From Pseudoalteromonas shioyasakiensis (GTDB lineage: Bacteria > Pseudomonadota > Gammaproteobacteria > Enterobacterales > Alteromonadaceae), in assembly GCF_001550135.1 (NCBI RefSeq), contig NZ_LRUE01000014.1, positions 367,149 through 431,148 of the forward strand: a DNA stretch of 64,000 bases. The letters run 5' to 3'. The position numbers were made by a program, and so were the translations under genes. Position 1 is the first letter of the stretch. Every line of letters begins with the position of its first letter. Positions 1-11,174 of the stretch are shown here, in pieces. Below the pieces are notes generated by a model that saw only the letters and a program-made list of their open reading frames with translations, was not told the origin of the DNA and made no database searches.

Positions 1-629
1 GTTTCGTGGATGATAATCGCACCAGCTGCACCTTGACGGCTTGCTTCTTCATATTTGTATGTCCAACGACCGTAATAGGTCATGGCATCGCCGGTGAATA
101 AATCAGGGTTTTTCGTCGCAAAACCAGGATCGTTTACCAGCATAACAACTGTTTTGCCTTTAACATCTAGGCCTTCGTAGTCGTTCCAGTTGTATTCTGG
201 TGCATTAACACCGTAGCCAACGAATACTAATTCAGAATCTTTAATGCTTTGCTTAGCACTAATACGGCTGCTACCCATTACCATATCCTTTTTGTATTGG
301 TAATCTTTGCCGCCAATGGTAAGTACCATGTCTGAATCAGCTTCTAGTGAAACAAGCGGTACTTCTTGTAAGAAGCTATCACCGTTACCCGGCTCAAAAC
401 CCAATGCTTTAAATTGGTCGGTTAAATAGGCAAGCGTTAGCTCTTCACCTTTAGAAGATGGTGCACGGCCACCGAACTCATCAGAGGCAAGCACTTTAAT
501 ATGCTCTGCAAGTTGCTCTGCGTTAATGCTTTGATAGGCTTTTTCGACATCACTTGATGTGATACTTGTTGAAGCACAGCCCGCAAGAATGGCACTTGCA
601 AGGACTGTCATTGGAAAATAGCGTTTCAT
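1..629 (-). CDS. M28-family metallopeptidase lipoprotein (partial, C-terminus outside window)
   Basis: About 209 N-terminal residues are visible, read leftwards off the window edge. The start ATG at 629 begins a lipoprotein signal, MKRYFPMTVLASAILAGC, with lipobox LAGC and lipidation predicted at Cys18. A stretch containing SDEFGGRAP follows, as in M28 aminopeptidases near the start of the mature enzyme. Next comes a PA-like insert (a GKTVVMLVNDPG segment) that in this family sits inside or before the zinc peptidase core. The metal-binding residues would lie beyond the window and cannot be checked. Likely role: periplasmic, membrane-anchored aminopeptidase for peptide scavenging. It is divergent from the DUF3025 gene, with about 110 bp between the starts. 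Confidence 0.8.
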   Translation of the reverse strand, partial: MKRYFPMTVLASAILAGCASTSITSSDVEKAYQSINAEQLAEHIKVLASDEFGGRAPSSKGEELTLAYLTDQFKALGFEPGNGDSFLQEVPLVSLEADSDMVLTIGGKDYQYKKDMVMGSSRISAKQSIKDSELVFVGYGVNAPEYNWNDYEGLDVKGKTVVMLVNDPGFATKNPDLFTGDAMTYYGRWTYKYEEASRQGAAGAIIIHE

Positions 630-739
630 AATAGCTCTTTTTTTGTTTTATGGTGGCATTAGTATATGAGGTTCTATTAATGAGAACCAGTTTTTACGGT
701 AAACTACCCACAATACATCAAGAAGTTAAAAAATAAGCA

Positions 740-1552
740 ATGAAACGATTTACTGCTCCCGAGCAATGGTCAACACAATACCTCACAACGGGGGCTTTTA
801 GTGACCTAGCGACGCTATTTAATTTAGATAAACTGTCAGATTGGCCATCTTGCCAGTGGTTTAATCAATATCTAAATGCGAAAACTACACAGGGCAAAGC
901 CATAACCTTTGTTGAAGATGAAAAGTTTGCTGATGAAACCCGTTATTATGAGCAAATCATATTTGAGACAGGGCAAGTACCAACAAGACAACAAAATTGG
1001 CATGACCTTTTTGGTGGTTTTATTTGGTGTTTATTTCCAAAAACCAAAGCGCTGATTAATCATCAGCATATCGAAGAAATTAAACTGCATGGTCTAAAAG
1101 AGCGTAGTAAACATCGAAATGCACTTACTTTATTTGACGAATGCGGTGTGGTGCTGGCAATTACTGAGCAAAGCTGGCAGCAACAATTACGCGACCATCA
1201 ATGGCAGCAAGCCTTTGTAGAACAACGTGAACATTGGGGTAAAAGCATTAAGCCATTTATGTTTGGTCATGCTAACTACGAAATGCTCACTCAGCCGTAT
1301 ATTGGATTAACGGGTAAAGCATTATTTGTAATTGTTCCTGATGACATATTTTGTAAAGATTTAAGCGAGCAATATGCGTATCTAGATCAACGTCTTTATG
1401 AGATGATAAAGCTTGATGATTGTTTGCGTGATAATAAAAATTTATCGCCCTTACCCTTGTTAGGCGTACCAGGATGGTGGACTGACAATGAAAATCCAGA
1501 ATTTTACAGTAACACTGATTACTTTAGACCGAAACGAAGGAAACGCACATGA
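740..1552 (+). CDS. DUF3025 domain-containing protein
   Basis: A 270-residue soluble protein with no signal peptide. The sequence looks like the DUF3025 family of gammaproteobacteria: an aromatic-rich N-terminal half, a WHDLFGGFIWCLFPK segment and a conserved C-terminal LLGVPGWW. Function is unknown. Its stop overlaps the start of the ABC ATPase gene by four bases (ATGA), so the two are probably translationally coupled and form an operon with the ABC permease. Any link to the transporter is inference from position only. Confidence 0.75.
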   Translation: MKRFTAPEQWSTQYLTTGAFSDLATLFNLDKLSDWPSCQWFNQYLNAKTTQGKAITFVEDEKFADETRYYEQIIFETGQVPTRQQNWHDLFGGFIWCLFPKTKALINHQHIEEIKLHGLKERSKHRNALTLFDECGVVLAITEQSWQQQLRDHQWQQAFVEQREHWGKSIKPFMFGHANYEMLTQPYIGLTGKALFVIVPDDIFCKDLSEQYAYLDQRLYEMIKLDDCLRDNKNLSPLPLLGVPGWWTDNENPEFYSNTDYFRPKRRKRT

Positions 1553-2337
1553 TTGAAGTGGCCGGGCTTAAAAAGAAGTTTAAGCTAACAAAAGATCATA
1601 AAAAAAATAAAACGGACAACGTAGACCCCCGTGAAGATAAAGAATTTTTTCATTCTGTAAGAGACGTCAGCTTTCAATGTAACAAAGGTGAAGTACTCGG
1701 TTTACTCGGCCCAAATGGTGCCGGTAAAACAACCACCCTTAGAATGATTTCAACAGCCTTAAAACCAGATGAAGGCAGCATTACCATCTCTGGTCACGAT
1801 ATCGTTAAAAAGCCGTTAGTTGGCCGCAAATCAATTGGATTTCTTTCAGGTAGTACCGGCTTATATGGGCGTTTAACAGTTAAAGAAAACGTTGAATACT
1901 TTGCCCGTTTACATGGCATGAGTAAAAAAGCGGTAGCCGCTCGTTGTGATGAGCTATTCACCTTACTTGATATGCACAGCTTTATTGATAAACGCGCCGA
2001 AAACCTTTCAACAGGTATGAAGCAAAAAGCCAATATTGCCCGTGCTGTTGTTCATCATCCTGATGTGGTTATTCTTGATGAGCCGACAACTGGTTTAGAT
2101 ATTATGACTACGCAAACCGTAATTAACTTTATTCGCGGCCTTAAAGAGCAGGGCACACCAGTTATTTTTTCAACGCACCATTTAGATGAAGTTGCCTTAC
2201 TTTGTGACCGTGTTGCAGTGATAAACCAAGGTATTAGTTGCTTTGATGGCACCTTAGATGAGTTTAAACAAACAGGTCAAAGTGAAGAATTAAACCAAGC
2301 GTTTATGAATATTTTAACGGAGAGCCGTGATGTTTGA
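1549..2337 (+). CDS. ABC transporter ATP-binding protein (NatA-like)
   Basis: A 262-residue ABC-type nucleotide-binding domain. Walker A GPNGAGKTT lies at about residues 54-62, followed by a Q-loop region, the signature LSTGM, Walker B VVILDEPTTGLD and a switch His in STHHLDE. A charged, lysine-rich insert follows the first strand. Paired with the ABC-2 permease just downstream (8-bp overlap if the ATG at 2330 is used), it resembles the NatAB sodium-export/ABC-2 type exporters. The substrate cannot be told from sequence. It acts at the inner membrane, cytoplasmic face. Confidence 0.85.
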   Translation: MIEVAGLKKKFKLTKDHKKNKTDNVDPREDKEFFHSVRDVSFQCNKGEVLGLLGPNGAGKTTTLRMISTALKPDEGSITISGHDIVKKPLVGRKSIGFLSGSTGLYGRLTVKENVEYFARLHGMSKKAVAARCDELFTLLDMHSFIDKRAENLSTGMKQKANIARAVVHHPDVVILDEPTTGLDIMTTQTVINFIRGLKEQGTPVIFSTHHLDEVALLCDRVAVINQGISCFDGTLDEFKQTGQSEELNQAFMNILTESRDV

Positions 2338-3538
2338 AGTATTTAAAAAGGAATTAAAAGAGCTGTTACGTGACCGTAAAACATTGATATTCGTTGTTGC
2401 ACTACCGGTTGCTATCTTCCCACTGTTATTTGCTGTTATGGCCTTTATTAGTTCACAAGCGGCGTTAGAGGCAGAACAAGAGGTCCATACTTACGCTATT
2501 ATCAATGGCAATTACGCACAAGATTTTACAGATAAGGTGTTTTACCATAAGAGCTTTGCTTTATATAAAGGCGACGAAACCTTTAATACGGTAGAAGATC
2601 TCACTAAAGCGGTAAAAGCAGGCACCATAGACATGGGTATCTATTTACCGTCAGACGCTAAGCAAACCTTAGATGATGCAAAGCAAAGCGAATGGCAAGT
2701 TGTGTATAACGACGCAAAAGCAATTAACTTCTTATTTGACCGTGTAAAAGAACTGGCAAAAGAATATGGCGATACGCTGCGTACAAACAAACTATTAAGC
2801 TTTGGTGTATCAGAAGAGCAACAAGCTGCCATTATCGAGCCTATTAAATTTGTGAAGGTCGACACTGCAGATAAACGTGAAAATCTTGGCGAGAAAATAG
2901 GCGGGTTTATTCCTTATCTACTTATTCCTCTGGTATTGATGGGCGCAACGTATCCGGCGATTGATTTAGGAGCTGGTGAAAAAGAGCGTGGTACGCTCGA
3001 AACCCTTCTACTTACACCAATCACCCGTACACAGCTGGTGTTAGGTAAGTTTGTAACCTTACTTGCTTCTTCTATTGCGACAACCACCATTACTGTACTC
3101 AGTATGGGTGTGTGGATATCAGTGGCCATTGCATTCGTAGATTTAGCAGTTGTTAAAAACGCATTTAGCTCTTTAACCGTATTAGATTTAGGGCTGATTT
3201 TTGTGTTGTTATTACCTATTGCTGCAATCTTCTCATCATTAGCGTTGGCTATTTCAATTTATGCGCGAACCTTTAAAGAAGCGCAAAACTACATGGCACC
3301 ACTTAGCATGGGTGTAATTTTTCCAATTATGGTTGCCTTGATGCCAAATGTTGAACTGACGAGCAAAACAGCATTCATTCCTGTTACAAATGTAGCTTTG
3401 GCAATCAAAGAAATTATTAAAGGTACAGTTGATTACACACTCGTGGGTTTAATTTTCTTAGCGACAGTGATTGTGGCAGGTGCATTACTCGCGTTTTGCG
3501 TTAAATGGTTTAATAAAGAAGATGTCTTATTTAGATAA
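2330..3538 (+). CDS. ABC-2 type transporter permease (NatB-like)
   Basis: A 402-residue membrane protein: one N-terminal transmembrane segment (about residues 20-42), a long extracytoplasmic domain to about residue 190, then five or six C-terminal segments. This is the layout of NatB/ABC-2 permeases. A DLGAGEKERGTLETLL motif lies between membrane helices and is typical of the family. A GTG directly before the ATG at 2330 could extend it by one codon. The ATG is preferred because GGAG lies seven bases upstream. It follows the ATPase gene with an overlap, and a strong terminator lies after the stop, closing the operon. Confidence 0.85.
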   Translation: MFEVFKKELKELLRDRKTLIFVVALPVAIFPLLFAVMAFISSQAALEAEQEVHTYAIINGNYAQDFTDKVFYHKSFALYKGDETFNTVEDLTKAVKAGTIDMGIYLPSDAKQTLDDAKQSEWQVVYNDAKAINFLFDRVKELAKEYGDTLRTNKLLSFGVSEEQQAAIIEPIKFVKVDTADKRENLGEKIGGFIPYLLIPLVLMGATYPAIDLGAGEKERGTLETLLLTPITRTQLVLGKFVTLLASSIATTTITVLSMGVWISVAIAFVDLAVVKNAFSSLTVLDLGLIFVLLLPIAAIFSSLALAISIYARTFKEAQNYMAPLSMGVIFPIMVALMPNVELTSKTAFIPVTNVALAIKEIIKGTVDYTLVGLIFLATVIVAGALLAFCVKWFNKEDVLFR

Positions 3539-3559
3539 GAGATACTGATTTTACCTAAT

Positions 3560-3590
3560 AATAAAGCACCATTTTGGTGCTTTATTTGTT
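3560..3590 (+). terminator. Rho-independent terminator after the ABC operon
   Basis: Perfect 11-bp stem (AATAAAGCACC / GGTGCTTTATT) with an ATTTT loop, about 20 bases after the permease stop and running into a T-rich tract. Confidence 0.8.
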
Positions 3591-3710
3591 TGTAAGCCAA
3601 GCTAAGTACCTGCCAATCCTTATTACTTAATATATTTTCTGTATACTCCGCTTTTATTACTATTCTCTCCTATACTCTAAAGCAGAGTAGAAAAGAAGGC
3701 TTTCGATTCA

Positions 3711-6700
3711 ATGGATTCTGGACATTCAGCGCATTTCTATCAACGTTACAAATTACCAATACTCGCTTTTTGTATTCTCTTGCTATTGGCTATTTTTGTA
3801 TCTGTAAAGTATGAATACGACCTTAGAGAGGATGTGTTCAGCCGCACCTTTGAACAGATGCAGAGAGAGCTCGACACTAAAGAAAGTGTATTAAAAACAA
3901 GTTTAAGAGAGAATATTTCTGCACTTAACTTTTTAGATTCAACGCCGCCAGTGCTTGCAATTATGCGCGCTACCAATGATCAAAATATAGATCCCGTGTT
4001 AGGCACGCCTATCTCGGCATGGAAAGATCGCCTAGCAAAAATCTTTACTGGTTTTATGTCAACAGATAAAGACCTCGCACAAGCTCGCTACATTTATATT
4101 GCTGATAATGGCAAAGAAGTTGTGCGGGTTGATAGTTTAAATGGTCAGGCTTATAGAGTGCCTGATGACAAGTTACAACACAAAGGCCAACGTGATTACA
4201 TGCAAATCACAGCAGAGCTTGAAAATGGCCAAATTTATATATCACCTATTAACTACAATCGTGAAAATGGCCGTTTACAACAGCCCTATACCAGTACATA
4301 TCGTATTGCAAAACTAGTAAAAGATGCTGAAGGTAAGCCGTTTGCCGTTTTGATCTTAAACTATTATGCAGCCGATTTGCTTAATAAGCTGACCAGTAAC
4401 ATTGCTGATAATCTGTCTGTGTATTTATTAAATGCGCAGCAACAATTTATCTATCACCCAAAGGAAAAATATCGCTTTAGTTTTGAGCTTGATGACGCTC
4501 ATTATTGGAATGAAGAATTTAGCAGTAGCCAACAAATGATAGGTGTTGATTTTTTTGACGTAGTAAACCTACCTGAAAAACTATATATAGATAAAATTAT
4601 TGAGTTTAAAAATGGCGTTCAAATGCAGCCATTGACACTGGCTGTCTCAATAAATACCGATACATTGCTGCATGAAATACATCACAAACGATTAAGGTTT
4701 ATTGGCATTTTATGCTTAATCATTTTAGTCGTGCTGATGTTATTTATTATCTACCAACGTGACATCAACAGAAAAATTGAGCTGAGTTTTCTTAAAGAAA
4801 AGAACAGTAAAATCATAGAAGACTCGACAGATGCCATCATTATGGTTCAGCCAAATGGTGTTATTTGTAATGCGAATGAAACGGCAAAAACGTTTTTTGG
4901 TATTACAGAGCAAACCACCCATTTTGATACCTTGTTTAATTATAACGATGAAGATTTTCAAGGGATTGCACAAGCCATTAAAGAAGGGCAGCGTTGCTCG
5001 TTTGAAGCGGTTCACATTAGTGAACAGAGCACTCATTATTTCTCGATTACCATGACACCTGTTTTTGATGCAGCGAAGCAGCAATATCAAATAGCGGCAA
5101 TACTACGCAATATTGATTCACTTAAGTGCGCTCAACATCAACTAGAAAAGCTTAATGTGACACTAGAAGAAAAAGTAAAAAGCCGCACAGCCGAGCTCGA
5201 AAAGGCCACCGAAGAAGCATTAGCTGCTAGTAAAGCTAAAAGTGAATTTGTCGCTAACATCTCCCATGAAATCCGCACTCCAATGAATGGTGTCCTTGGC
5301 ATGCTCGAAATGCTTGAAGAAGAACCATTATCTACTCAGCAAATGCAATATTTACATTATGCAAATACCAGCGCTAACTCATTGATGACACTGATCAATG
5401 ACATTCTCGATTTTTCAAAAATTGAAGCTGGTAAACTTGATTTAGATAGTCATGAGTTTGATGTTGTTTCAGTGTGCAGTGATTTAATAACATCAATGGC
5501 TGTTCAAGGTCAGAAAAAAGGTATTGAAATACTGTTCGATGCGCATGCTATTACTAAGCGTGCTGTAATGGGTGATAGCCACCGCTTAAAACAAATTCTC
5601 AATAATTTACTCAGTAATGCATTTAAGTTTACCCATAAAGGTCATGTTAGTTTAACGGTTAAGGAACAGCTGCATACAGATAAGTCGCTTTGCCTAAGCT
5701 TTGTAGTTGAAGATACAGGTATTGGTATTTCGAAAGAAAACCAAAGTAAATTGTTTGAAGTATTTACCCAAGAGGACTCAAGCACAACACGCCATTATGG
5801 TGGCAGTGGTTTAGGGCTTTCAATAAGTCGAAAGCTCGCTCAGTTGATGGGCGGTGATATTATCGTTGAAAGTGAAAAAGGAAAAGGAAGCCGCTTTTGT
5901 GCAAGTATCACAGTGTCACTCAGTGGCTCATTAAAAGAGCAGGGTACGATTACGGCTTTGAATAACAAACAAGTTGGTTGTGCAGTTTTATATGCTCTAC
6001 TTGGTCAGAACATTGAAACCCAATTAGAGAAAACTTGTCAGCCTCAGCCATCGAAAGTTTCTCGAATAAGTGATATACCTGAAAATGATTTCAATCAGTT
6101 AGATTTACTTATCATTGATCATAAACACCCAGAACTAAATAATGTGTTGAGTTTTGCAAATCGATACCCCGACACCTGTGTATTAATTTTAGGTGTTATG
6201 GCATCACTTAAACAAAAAGAAACATTACCGAGCAATTGTACTGTTATTGCAAAACCTGTCACTCCAGATGAATTAGCCTATAAACTCGCGGTTTTATTTA
6301 ATGATAATAACTCTGTTATTGAGCGTAAAAATACAGATACTAAAGAAATTATTGAGCTTGATTTAACATCTCGTTCAGTGCTTATCGTCGACGATAACAT
6401 GATTAATATTGAGGTGAGCAAAGCCATTTTAAGAGATAGCCATGTTCATATTGAATCAGCCAGCGATGGTCTTGAAGCAATTGAGGTATTGAATAATAGC
6501 GAAACTCAATTTGATCTGATCTTGATGGATTGCCAAATGCCAAACTTAAATGGGTATGACTGTACCAAAGCAATCAGGCAGGGAAAAACAGGCGAGAAAT
6601 ACCAAGATGTGGTGATCATAGCCATGACCGCAAGTGCGATGGCTGGCGATAGAGAAAAATGCCTCAGTGTTGGTATGAACGACTATATCACCAAGCCAAT

Positions 6701-6749
6701 TAAACAAGCCACATTGCGTAAAAAGCTATCAATGTGGCTGAAGGCTTAA
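3711..6749 (+). CDS. Hybrid sensor histidine kinase with extracytoplasmic sensor, PAS and two receiver-like domains
   Basis: 1012 residues. An N-terminal membrane segment (about 16-37) and a second (about 329-349) flank a periplasmic dCache-like sensor domain. A PAS domain follows (about 365-475, beginning [13 protein letters not shown]), then a short coiled coil and a HisKA domain with H-box NISHEIRTP, phospho-acceptor His519. The HATPase domain has N, G1 (EDTGIGIS) and G2 (GGSGLGLS) boxes. A degenerate receiver-like segment (about 750-860) precedes a complete C-terminal receiver with LIVDDN and phospho-acceptor Asp940 in [10 protein letters not shown]. No separate response regulator or Hpt gene is adjacent, so the output is unknown. 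The stop overlaps that of the convergent phosphoesterase gene by four bases. Confidence 0.88.
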   Translation: MDSGHSAHFYQRYKLPILAFCILLLLAIFVSVKYEYDLREDVFSRTFEQMQRELDTKESVLKTSLRENISALNFLDSTPPVLAIMRATNDQNIDPVLGTPISAWKDRLAKIFTGFMSTDKDLAQARYIYIADNGKEVVRVDSLNGQAYRVPDDKLQHKGQRDYMQITAELENGQIYISPINYNRENGRLQQPYTSTYRIAKLVKDAEGKPFAVLILNYYAADLLNKLTSNIADNLSVYLLNAQQQFIYHPKEKYRFSFELDDAHYWNEEFSSSQQMIGVDFFDVVNLPEKLYIDKIIEFKNGVQMQPLTLAVSINTDTLLHEIHHKRLRFIGILCLIILVVLMLFIIYQRDINRKIELSFLKEKNSKIIEDSTDAIIMVQPNGVICNANETAKTFFGITEQTTHFDTLFNYNDEDFQGIAQAIKEGQRCSFEAVHISEQSTHYFSITMTPVFDAAKQQYQIAAILRNIDSLKCAQHQLEKLNVTLEEKVKSRTAELEKATEEALAASKAKSEFVANISHEIRTPMNGVLGMLEMLEEEPLSTQQMQYLHYANTSANSLMTLINDILDFSKIEAGKLDLDSHEFDVVSVCSDLITSMAVQGQKKGIEILFDAHAITKRAVMGDSHRLKQILNNLLSNAFKFTHKGHVSLTVKEQLHTDKSLCLSFVVEDTGIGISKENQSKLFEVFTQEDSSTTRHYGGSGLGLSISRKLAQLMGGDIIVESEKGKGSRFCASITVSLSGSLKEQGTITALNNKQVGCAVLYALLGQNIETQLEKTCQPQPSKVSRISDIPENDFNQLDLLIIDHKHPELNNVLSFANRYPDTCVLILGVMASLKQKETLPSNCTVIAKPVTPDELAYKLAVLFNDNNSVIERKNTDTKEIIELDLTSRSVLIVDDNMINIEVSKAILRDSHVHIESASDGLEAIEVLNNSETQFDLILMDCQMPNLNGYDCTKAIRQGKTGEKYQDVVIIAMTASAMAGDREKCLSVGMNDYITKPIKQATLRKKLSMWLKA

Positions 6750-7579
6750 GCGGCATCGCGTTCTTTATTAAATGCAGGTTTAGGCGTTAATGCACTAATA
6801 TCAGCAGAGTGAATCACTTTTTGTGTTTCACTCCAGTGCAATAACTCAATACGGCCAGAGCTGTTTTCAACTAATGCAGTGCAGCTCTCAATCCAGTCGC
6901 CATCATTGCAATACAAAATTCCATCAACCACTTTAACGGCTGGGTGATGAATATGCCCACAAATGATGCCATCGACGGCTTGTTTTTTTGCTTCGTGGAT
7001 TGCCGCTTTTTCAAATGCGTCAATTGCTTCACGTGCTTTATGCACTCGCGCTTTTATCCAAGAGGCCAATGACCAATAATTACCGCCAAATAAACGGCGA
7101 ATGCGATTAGTCCAACGATTTAAAAAAAGTAAAAAGTCGTATCCTGCATCGCCTGCAATACTGATTAATTTGTTGTAGCGGGTTGCTGAATCAAAATCGT
7201 CGCCATGCAACAGTAAAAACCGTTTGTTGGCTTTTGTGGTATGAATATATTGTTTATGTACTTCTATACCGAATAATGAATCATTAGCATAATGGCGAAA
7301 GGTTTCGTCGTGGTTACCCGGTATATAGATCACTCGAGTGCCGTCTTTTGCTTTTTGTTGAATAAGCGCTAATACATCATAATGGCTAGGGTGCCAAAAG
7401 AACTGTCGTTTCATTGACCATAAATCGACAATATCACCGACCAAATACAGAACATCGCATTCAATCGCATTTAAAAAGTCTAGTAAATACTGCGCTTGGC
7501 AGTCTTTATAACCTAAGTGAACGTCGGAAATCCAAACGGCAGGATAGTGGGTTTTACTACTGCAAGTGGTGTTATTCAT
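6746..7579 (-). CDS. UDP-2,3-diacylglucosamine diphosphatase-like metallophosphoesterase (LpxH family)
   Basis: 277 residues with the full calcineurin-like metal set: SDVHLG, GDIVDLW, GNHDE, HGDDFD and a C-terminal GHIHHP. The WSMKRQFFW segment and overall length match the LpxH2/YbbF-like group, which includes UDP-2,3-diacylglucosamine hydrolases of lipid A synthesis and related enzymes of unproven substrate. No membrane segment is obvious, and peripheral membrane association is usual for LpxH. It converges on the histidine kinase gene with a 4-bp overlap of stop codons. Assignment to lipid A synthesis is by family only. Confidence 0.75.
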   Translation of the reverse strand: MNNTTCSSKTHYPAVWISDVHLGYKDCQAQYLLDFLNAIECDVLYLVGDIVDLWSMKRQFFWHPSHYDVLALIQQKAKDGTRVIYIPGNHDETFRHYANDSLFGIEVHKQYIHTTKANKRFLLLHGDDFDSATRYNKLISIAGDAGYDFLLFLNRWTNRIRRLFGGNYWSLASWIKARVHKAREAIDAFEKAAIHEAKKQAVDGIICGHIHHPAVKVVDGILYCNDGDWIESCTALVENSSGRIELLHWSETQKVIHSADISALTPKPAFNKERDAA

Positions 7580-7672
7580 GGCATTTACTCATGGTGTAAT
7601 AAAGTAAATGCTAGGCAGAATCAATGACAGTTAAAAGACGCTTTAGCGAAACATCTATGACAATTAATAAAA

Positions 7673-7699
7673 CAAAAAAACCGCCGAAGCGGTTTTTTA
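7673..7699 (-). terminator. Terminator of proS
   Basis: Stem CCGC/GCGG with a CGAA tetraloop, flanked by A-run and T-run, just after the proS stop. It could work in both directions. Confidence 0.8.
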
Positions 7700-7720
7700 A
7701 ATTTTGTAGAGCTGACTTAA

Positions 7721-9445
7721 TTAGCCTTTAACAAGTGCGGCAATTTCGGAAGCGGCACTGTCTAAATCAAGCATTAGCTTTTCACCAGTACGACGGTTTT
7801 TAAGCTCCACCTTATTTTCATCAAGGTTACGCTCACCAATAACTAGCGTGAAAGGCACACCTAGTAATTCCATGTCGTTAAACATAACGCCAGGGCGCTC
7901 TTTACGGTCATCAAACAACACATCTAAACCTGCATCTTTTAAACCTTTGTAAAGGTTATCTGCAATGTCAGGAATACGATGAGACTTATGCATGTTCATA
8001 GGAACAATCGCTAAATCAAAAGGCGCGATAGGTTGCGGCCATTTAATACCGTATTGGTCGTTGTTTTGCTCAATAGCGGCAGCTACGATACGTGATACAC
8101 CAATACCGTAACAACCCATTGTCATTACTTGGTTTTTACCTGATTCACTTAATACGCCTGCTTTCATTGCTTCTGAGTACTTAGTACCAAGTTGGAAAAT
8201 ATGGCCAACTTCAACACCGCGTTTAATTTGCAGTGAGCCTTGGCCACACGGGCTTGGGTCGCCTTCCACGATATTACGGATATCAGCCACTTCGTAGTTT
8301 TCTACATCGCGATCCCAGTTGATACCGCTGAAATGTTCACCATCTTTATTAGCACCAGCTACAAAATCAGCCATTACGTTAGCTGTGCGGTCAACAATGA
8401 TTGGCATTGATAGGCCGACTGGGCCTAATGAACCAGGTTTTGCGCCAATAGCAGCAACGATATCTTCTTCTTTTGCCATTTCAAGCGGTGAGTCTACAAG
8501 CGGGTGTTTCTCAGCTTTTAACTCGTTTAGATCATGGTCGCCACGTAATACAAGGGCAACTAAACCACGTTGTTCGTTTTCATCTGGTGCGCCATACACG
8601 ATTAATGTTTTCACTCCGCGATGAGGTTTAACACCATAGTGCTCTTTAAGCTCAGCAATTGATTTTGCATCAGGCGTTGGGAACGCTTTTAGTTCTTTGC
8701 TTGGAGCTGGGCGCTCTTCAGTCGGTGCCAGTGCTTCTGCTTTTTCGATATTTGCAGCGTAATCACTTGCATCACTAAATGCGATTGCATCTTCGCCTGA
8801 TTCGGCAAGTACATGGAACTCATGTGACACGCTACCACCAATTGAACCTGTATCAGCGATAACAGGGCGGTAATCAAGACCAAGGCGCTCGAATATGTTG
8901 CAGTATGCTTTGTGCATTACTTGGTATGTTTTCTCTAAACACTCATCACTTAAGTGAAAAGAGTAAGCATCTTTCATGGTGAATTCACGGGCACGCATTA
9001 CACCAAAGCGAGGGCGAACTTCGTCACGTACTTTAGTTTGTACTTGATATAAAGTAAGTGGTAATTGCTTATAAGAGCTCACTTCTTTACGTACAAAATC
9101 AGTGATCACTTCTTCGTGTGTAGGCCCAAGTGCAAATGGACGGTTATGACGGTCATTAATACGAAGTAATTCAAGACCAAACTGCTCCCAACGACCAGAC
9201 TCTTCCCACAGATCAGCTGGTTGGATAATTGGCATTAACATTTCGATAGCGCCTGCTTTATCCATCTCTTCACGTACAATGTTTTCTACTTTTTTAAGTA
9301 CGCGTAAACCAGAGGGCAACCATGTATACAAACCCGACGCAACGCGGCGGATCATGCCTGCTCGTAGCATTAATTGATGAGAAACAATTTCAGCATCAGA
9401 CGGAGTTTCTTTAAGTGTTGCGAGTATATATTGACTGGTACGCAT
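7721..9445 (-). CDS. proS: Prolyl-tRNA synthetase
   Basis: 574 residues, the usual length of the bacterial-type ProRS. It starts [19 protein letters not shown], almost the canonical N-terminus. Class II motifs are present: motif 2 around [22 protein letters not shown], and motif 3 around [14 protein letters not shown]. Between them sits the insertion (editing, INS) domain typical of bacterial ProRS. The enzyme charges tRNA-Pro and the INS domain hydrolyses Ala-tRNA-Pro. It is monocistronic, with its own terminator. Confidence 0.97.
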   Translation of the reverse strand: MRTSQYILATLKETPSDAEIVSHQLMLRAGMIRRVASGLYTWLPSGLRVLKKVENIVREEMDKAGAIEMLMPIIQPADLWEESGRWEQFGLELLRINDRHNRPFALGPTHEEVITDFVRKEVSSYKQLPLTLYQVQTKVRDEVRPRFGVMRAREFTMKDAYSFHLSDECLEKTYQVMHKAYCNIFERLGLDYRPVIADTGSIGGSVSHEFHVLAESGEDAIAFSDASDYAANIEKAEALAPTEERPAPSKELKAFPTPDAKSIAELKEHYGVKPHRGVKTLIVYGAPDENEQRGLVALVLRGDHDLNELKAEKHPLVDSPLEMAKEEDIVAAIGAKPGSLGPVGLSMPIIVDRTANVMADFVAGANKDGEHFSGINWDRDVENYEVADIRNIVEGDPSPCGQGSLQIKRGVEVGHIFQLGTKYSEAMKAGVLSESGKNQVMTMGCYGIGVSRIVAAAIEQNNDQYGIKWPQPIAPFDLAIVPMNMHKSHRIPDIADNLYKGLKDAGLDVLFDDRKERPGVMFNDMELLGVPFTLVIGERNLDENKVELKNRRTGEKLMLDLDSAASEIAALVKG

Positions 9446-9558
9446 CTCTATTCCAAGTAGTGTTAAAATTATTATCGTTTACTCAAGACGTTTGAGTAGT
9501 AACAAGGCGCTAAGTTTACCAGTGGACGCACTGACACTAAAGCGCTATATGCTAAAAA

Positions 9559-10263
9559 CTAGCATTTTTCAATGCTGGTCACTGTATTATGATTATTTTG
9601 AACATGCCACCTAATATTAAAATCATATAGGGTCATGCCATAGCTTTGATCAGACTCGCGTTGTTTTTTATAAGCTGGGCGAGGATCTTGCTTTAATACA
9701 TTGGTGATAAACGCTTTTAATTCAGGTTGTTCGGTCTGTTTTTCGATAAACGCAAGGGCTTCATCGCTAAACTCGACACTCATATCGGTTTCTGGTCGGG
9801 TATCGGCAAAACCAGCACTGGCATCCGTCATGGCATCTGAATAGGGTAAGTAAGGCTTAATATCTAAAATTGGTGTGCCATCAAGTAAATCGATACCGGA
9901 TAATAACAAGCTTAACTGACCATTTTTATATTCTATGCCCTCTAATTTTACGGCACTCATGCCAATTGCATTGGGGCGAAAGGTGGCACGTGTCGCAAAT
10001 ACACCTTTACGTTCATTACCGCCTAGGCGAGGGGGTCTCACCATCGCTGAATACCCCTTATCAGCGGTTTCATGAAATCTGAATAGTAGCCAAATATGGC
10101 TGAATTCATCGAGGCCGCGTACAAACTCTTCACGATTAAAATCGCTACTAAATACCAGCTTTGCTTTCGCTTCAGGAACCAAACGAGGTTGGCGAGGTAT
10201 GGCAAACTTTTGTTTGTATGGAGATTGAATGTGGCCGACGGCAGTTAATTGGTATTCGCTCAT
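9559..10263 (-). CDS. trmO: tRNA (N6-threonylcarbamoyladenosine(37)-N6)-methyltransferase TrmO
   Basis: 234 residues with the TsaA/TrmO (YaeB) beta-barrel fold: N-terminal GHIQSPYKQKFAIPRQP, LDEFSHIWLLFRFH, VRPPRLGGNERKGVFATRA and RPNAIGMSAVKLEG, then a C-terminal subdomain ending in a YDFNIRW motif. It uses S-adenosylmethionine to methylate t6A37 in tRNA-Thr. It lies upstream of proS on the same strand with about 110 bases between, so co-transcription is possible but not shown. Confidence 0.92.
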   Translation of the reverse strand: MSEYQLTAVGHIQSPYKQKFAIPRQPRLVPEAKAKLVFSSDFNREEFVRGLDEFSHIWLLFRFHETADKGYSAMVRPPRLGGNERKGVFATRATFRPNAIGMSAVKLEGIEYKNGQLSLLLSGIDLLDGTPILDIKPYLPYSDAMTDASAGFADTRPETDMSVEFSDEALAFIEKQTEQPELKAFITNVLKQDPRPAYKKQRESDQSYGMTLYDFNIRWHVQNNHNTVTSIEKC

Positions 10264-10310
10264 TGTGCATTGTCGTTATGGAAATCTGCCGACATTCTAC
10301 ATGCAAACGT

Positions 10311-10340
10311 AAAAAAAGGCAGTTGAGACTGCCTTTTTAA
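10311..10340 (-). terminator. Terminator after the outer-membrane beta-barrel gene
   Basis: AAAAAAGGCAGT / ACTGCCTTTTT stem with a TGAG loop directly downstream of the minus-strand gene at 10363. The sequence is symmetric and could also act on the plus strand. Confidence 0.8.
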
Positions 10341-10362
10341 CAATTAGACTGTTAAGTCTAAA

Positions 10363-10935
10363 TTAAAACATGTATTGGAATGATACAGACGCTACATCCA
10401 TATCTGGGTCAATGTCATCTTCTAATTCATAGCGTTCATACTCTAAACGAACTTGCATGTTTGTTGTGAACGCATATTCAATACCTGCACCATAAAACAC
10501 GTCGCCGCCATCTGTATCGGCACTGATGCTGCCAAGCTCGCCTAGGTCTTGCTCAATTTCAGCATCCCACTCTAGCCAACCACCTTTGGCATAAACAGAA
10601 AAGCTATCTGTAATTGGGGCTGCTAAGCGTGCTGCTAATGAAACACCGTCAATTTCAGCTTTAGAATCGATATCGCTTACTTCATCAAAATTTTGATAAG
10701 CAAGTTCAAGGCTTAAGTACTTGTTAAACTGAGTACCAATATAACCTTTTAGCATTTGTGAATCGTCATCAAAGTCAGTGTCATTTTCACTGTCTTCAAA
10801 CTCAAAAGAATATTGGCCGTAGCCGATACCGGTATAAATACGCGGAGAATCCATTTCAGTAATATCTGCATGTGCAGCATTATTAAAACCTAGTAGTGCT
10901 AAAGAAAGTGCAGAAAGTGAAATTGCTTTAATCAT
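10363..10935 (-). CDS. Outer-membrane beta-barrel protein (OmpA/OmpW-like porin family)
   Basis: 190 residues. A signal peptide (MIKAISLSALSLALLGFNNAAHA) is followed by alternating amphipathic strands rich in Tyr, Glu and Asp. It ends in FQYMF, the C-terminal aromatic residue that signals BAM-dependent insertion. GIGYGQYSFEFEDSE begins the first strand. About eight strands are expected. An acidic, calcium-like loop composition (DSENDTDFDDDSQ) is notable but its meaning is unknown. It is monocistronic with its own terminator. Confidence 0.8.
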   Translation of the reverse strand: MIKAISLSALSLALLGFNNAAHADITEMDSPRIYTGIGYGQYSFEFEDSENDTDFDDDSQMLKGYIGTQFNKYLSLELAYQNFDEVSDIDSKAEIDGVSLAARLAAPITDSFSVYAKGGWLEWDAEIEQDLGELGSISADTDGGDVFYGAGIEYAFTTNMQVRLEYERYELEDDIDPDMDVASVSFQYMF

Positions 10936-11174
10936 TTAATAGCTCCTTTATAAAATAAATAAACGAATGTTTCGCGTCATTCACAAGGAGTATTGCAACG
11001 GCAATGCCAAGCTGAAAACAAAGCCTAAAGTATTGTTTTTAGGCTTTATAAAGTGGTTTTTTGTTCAGTTTGTTGAAACTGTAATCAGGCATTCAGTTTG
11101 GCAGTCGTAACAATTTCAGGGTGCTCTGTAGAAGTTACTAGGTACAGTTTATAATTTTTTGTTGCTTTAAATTT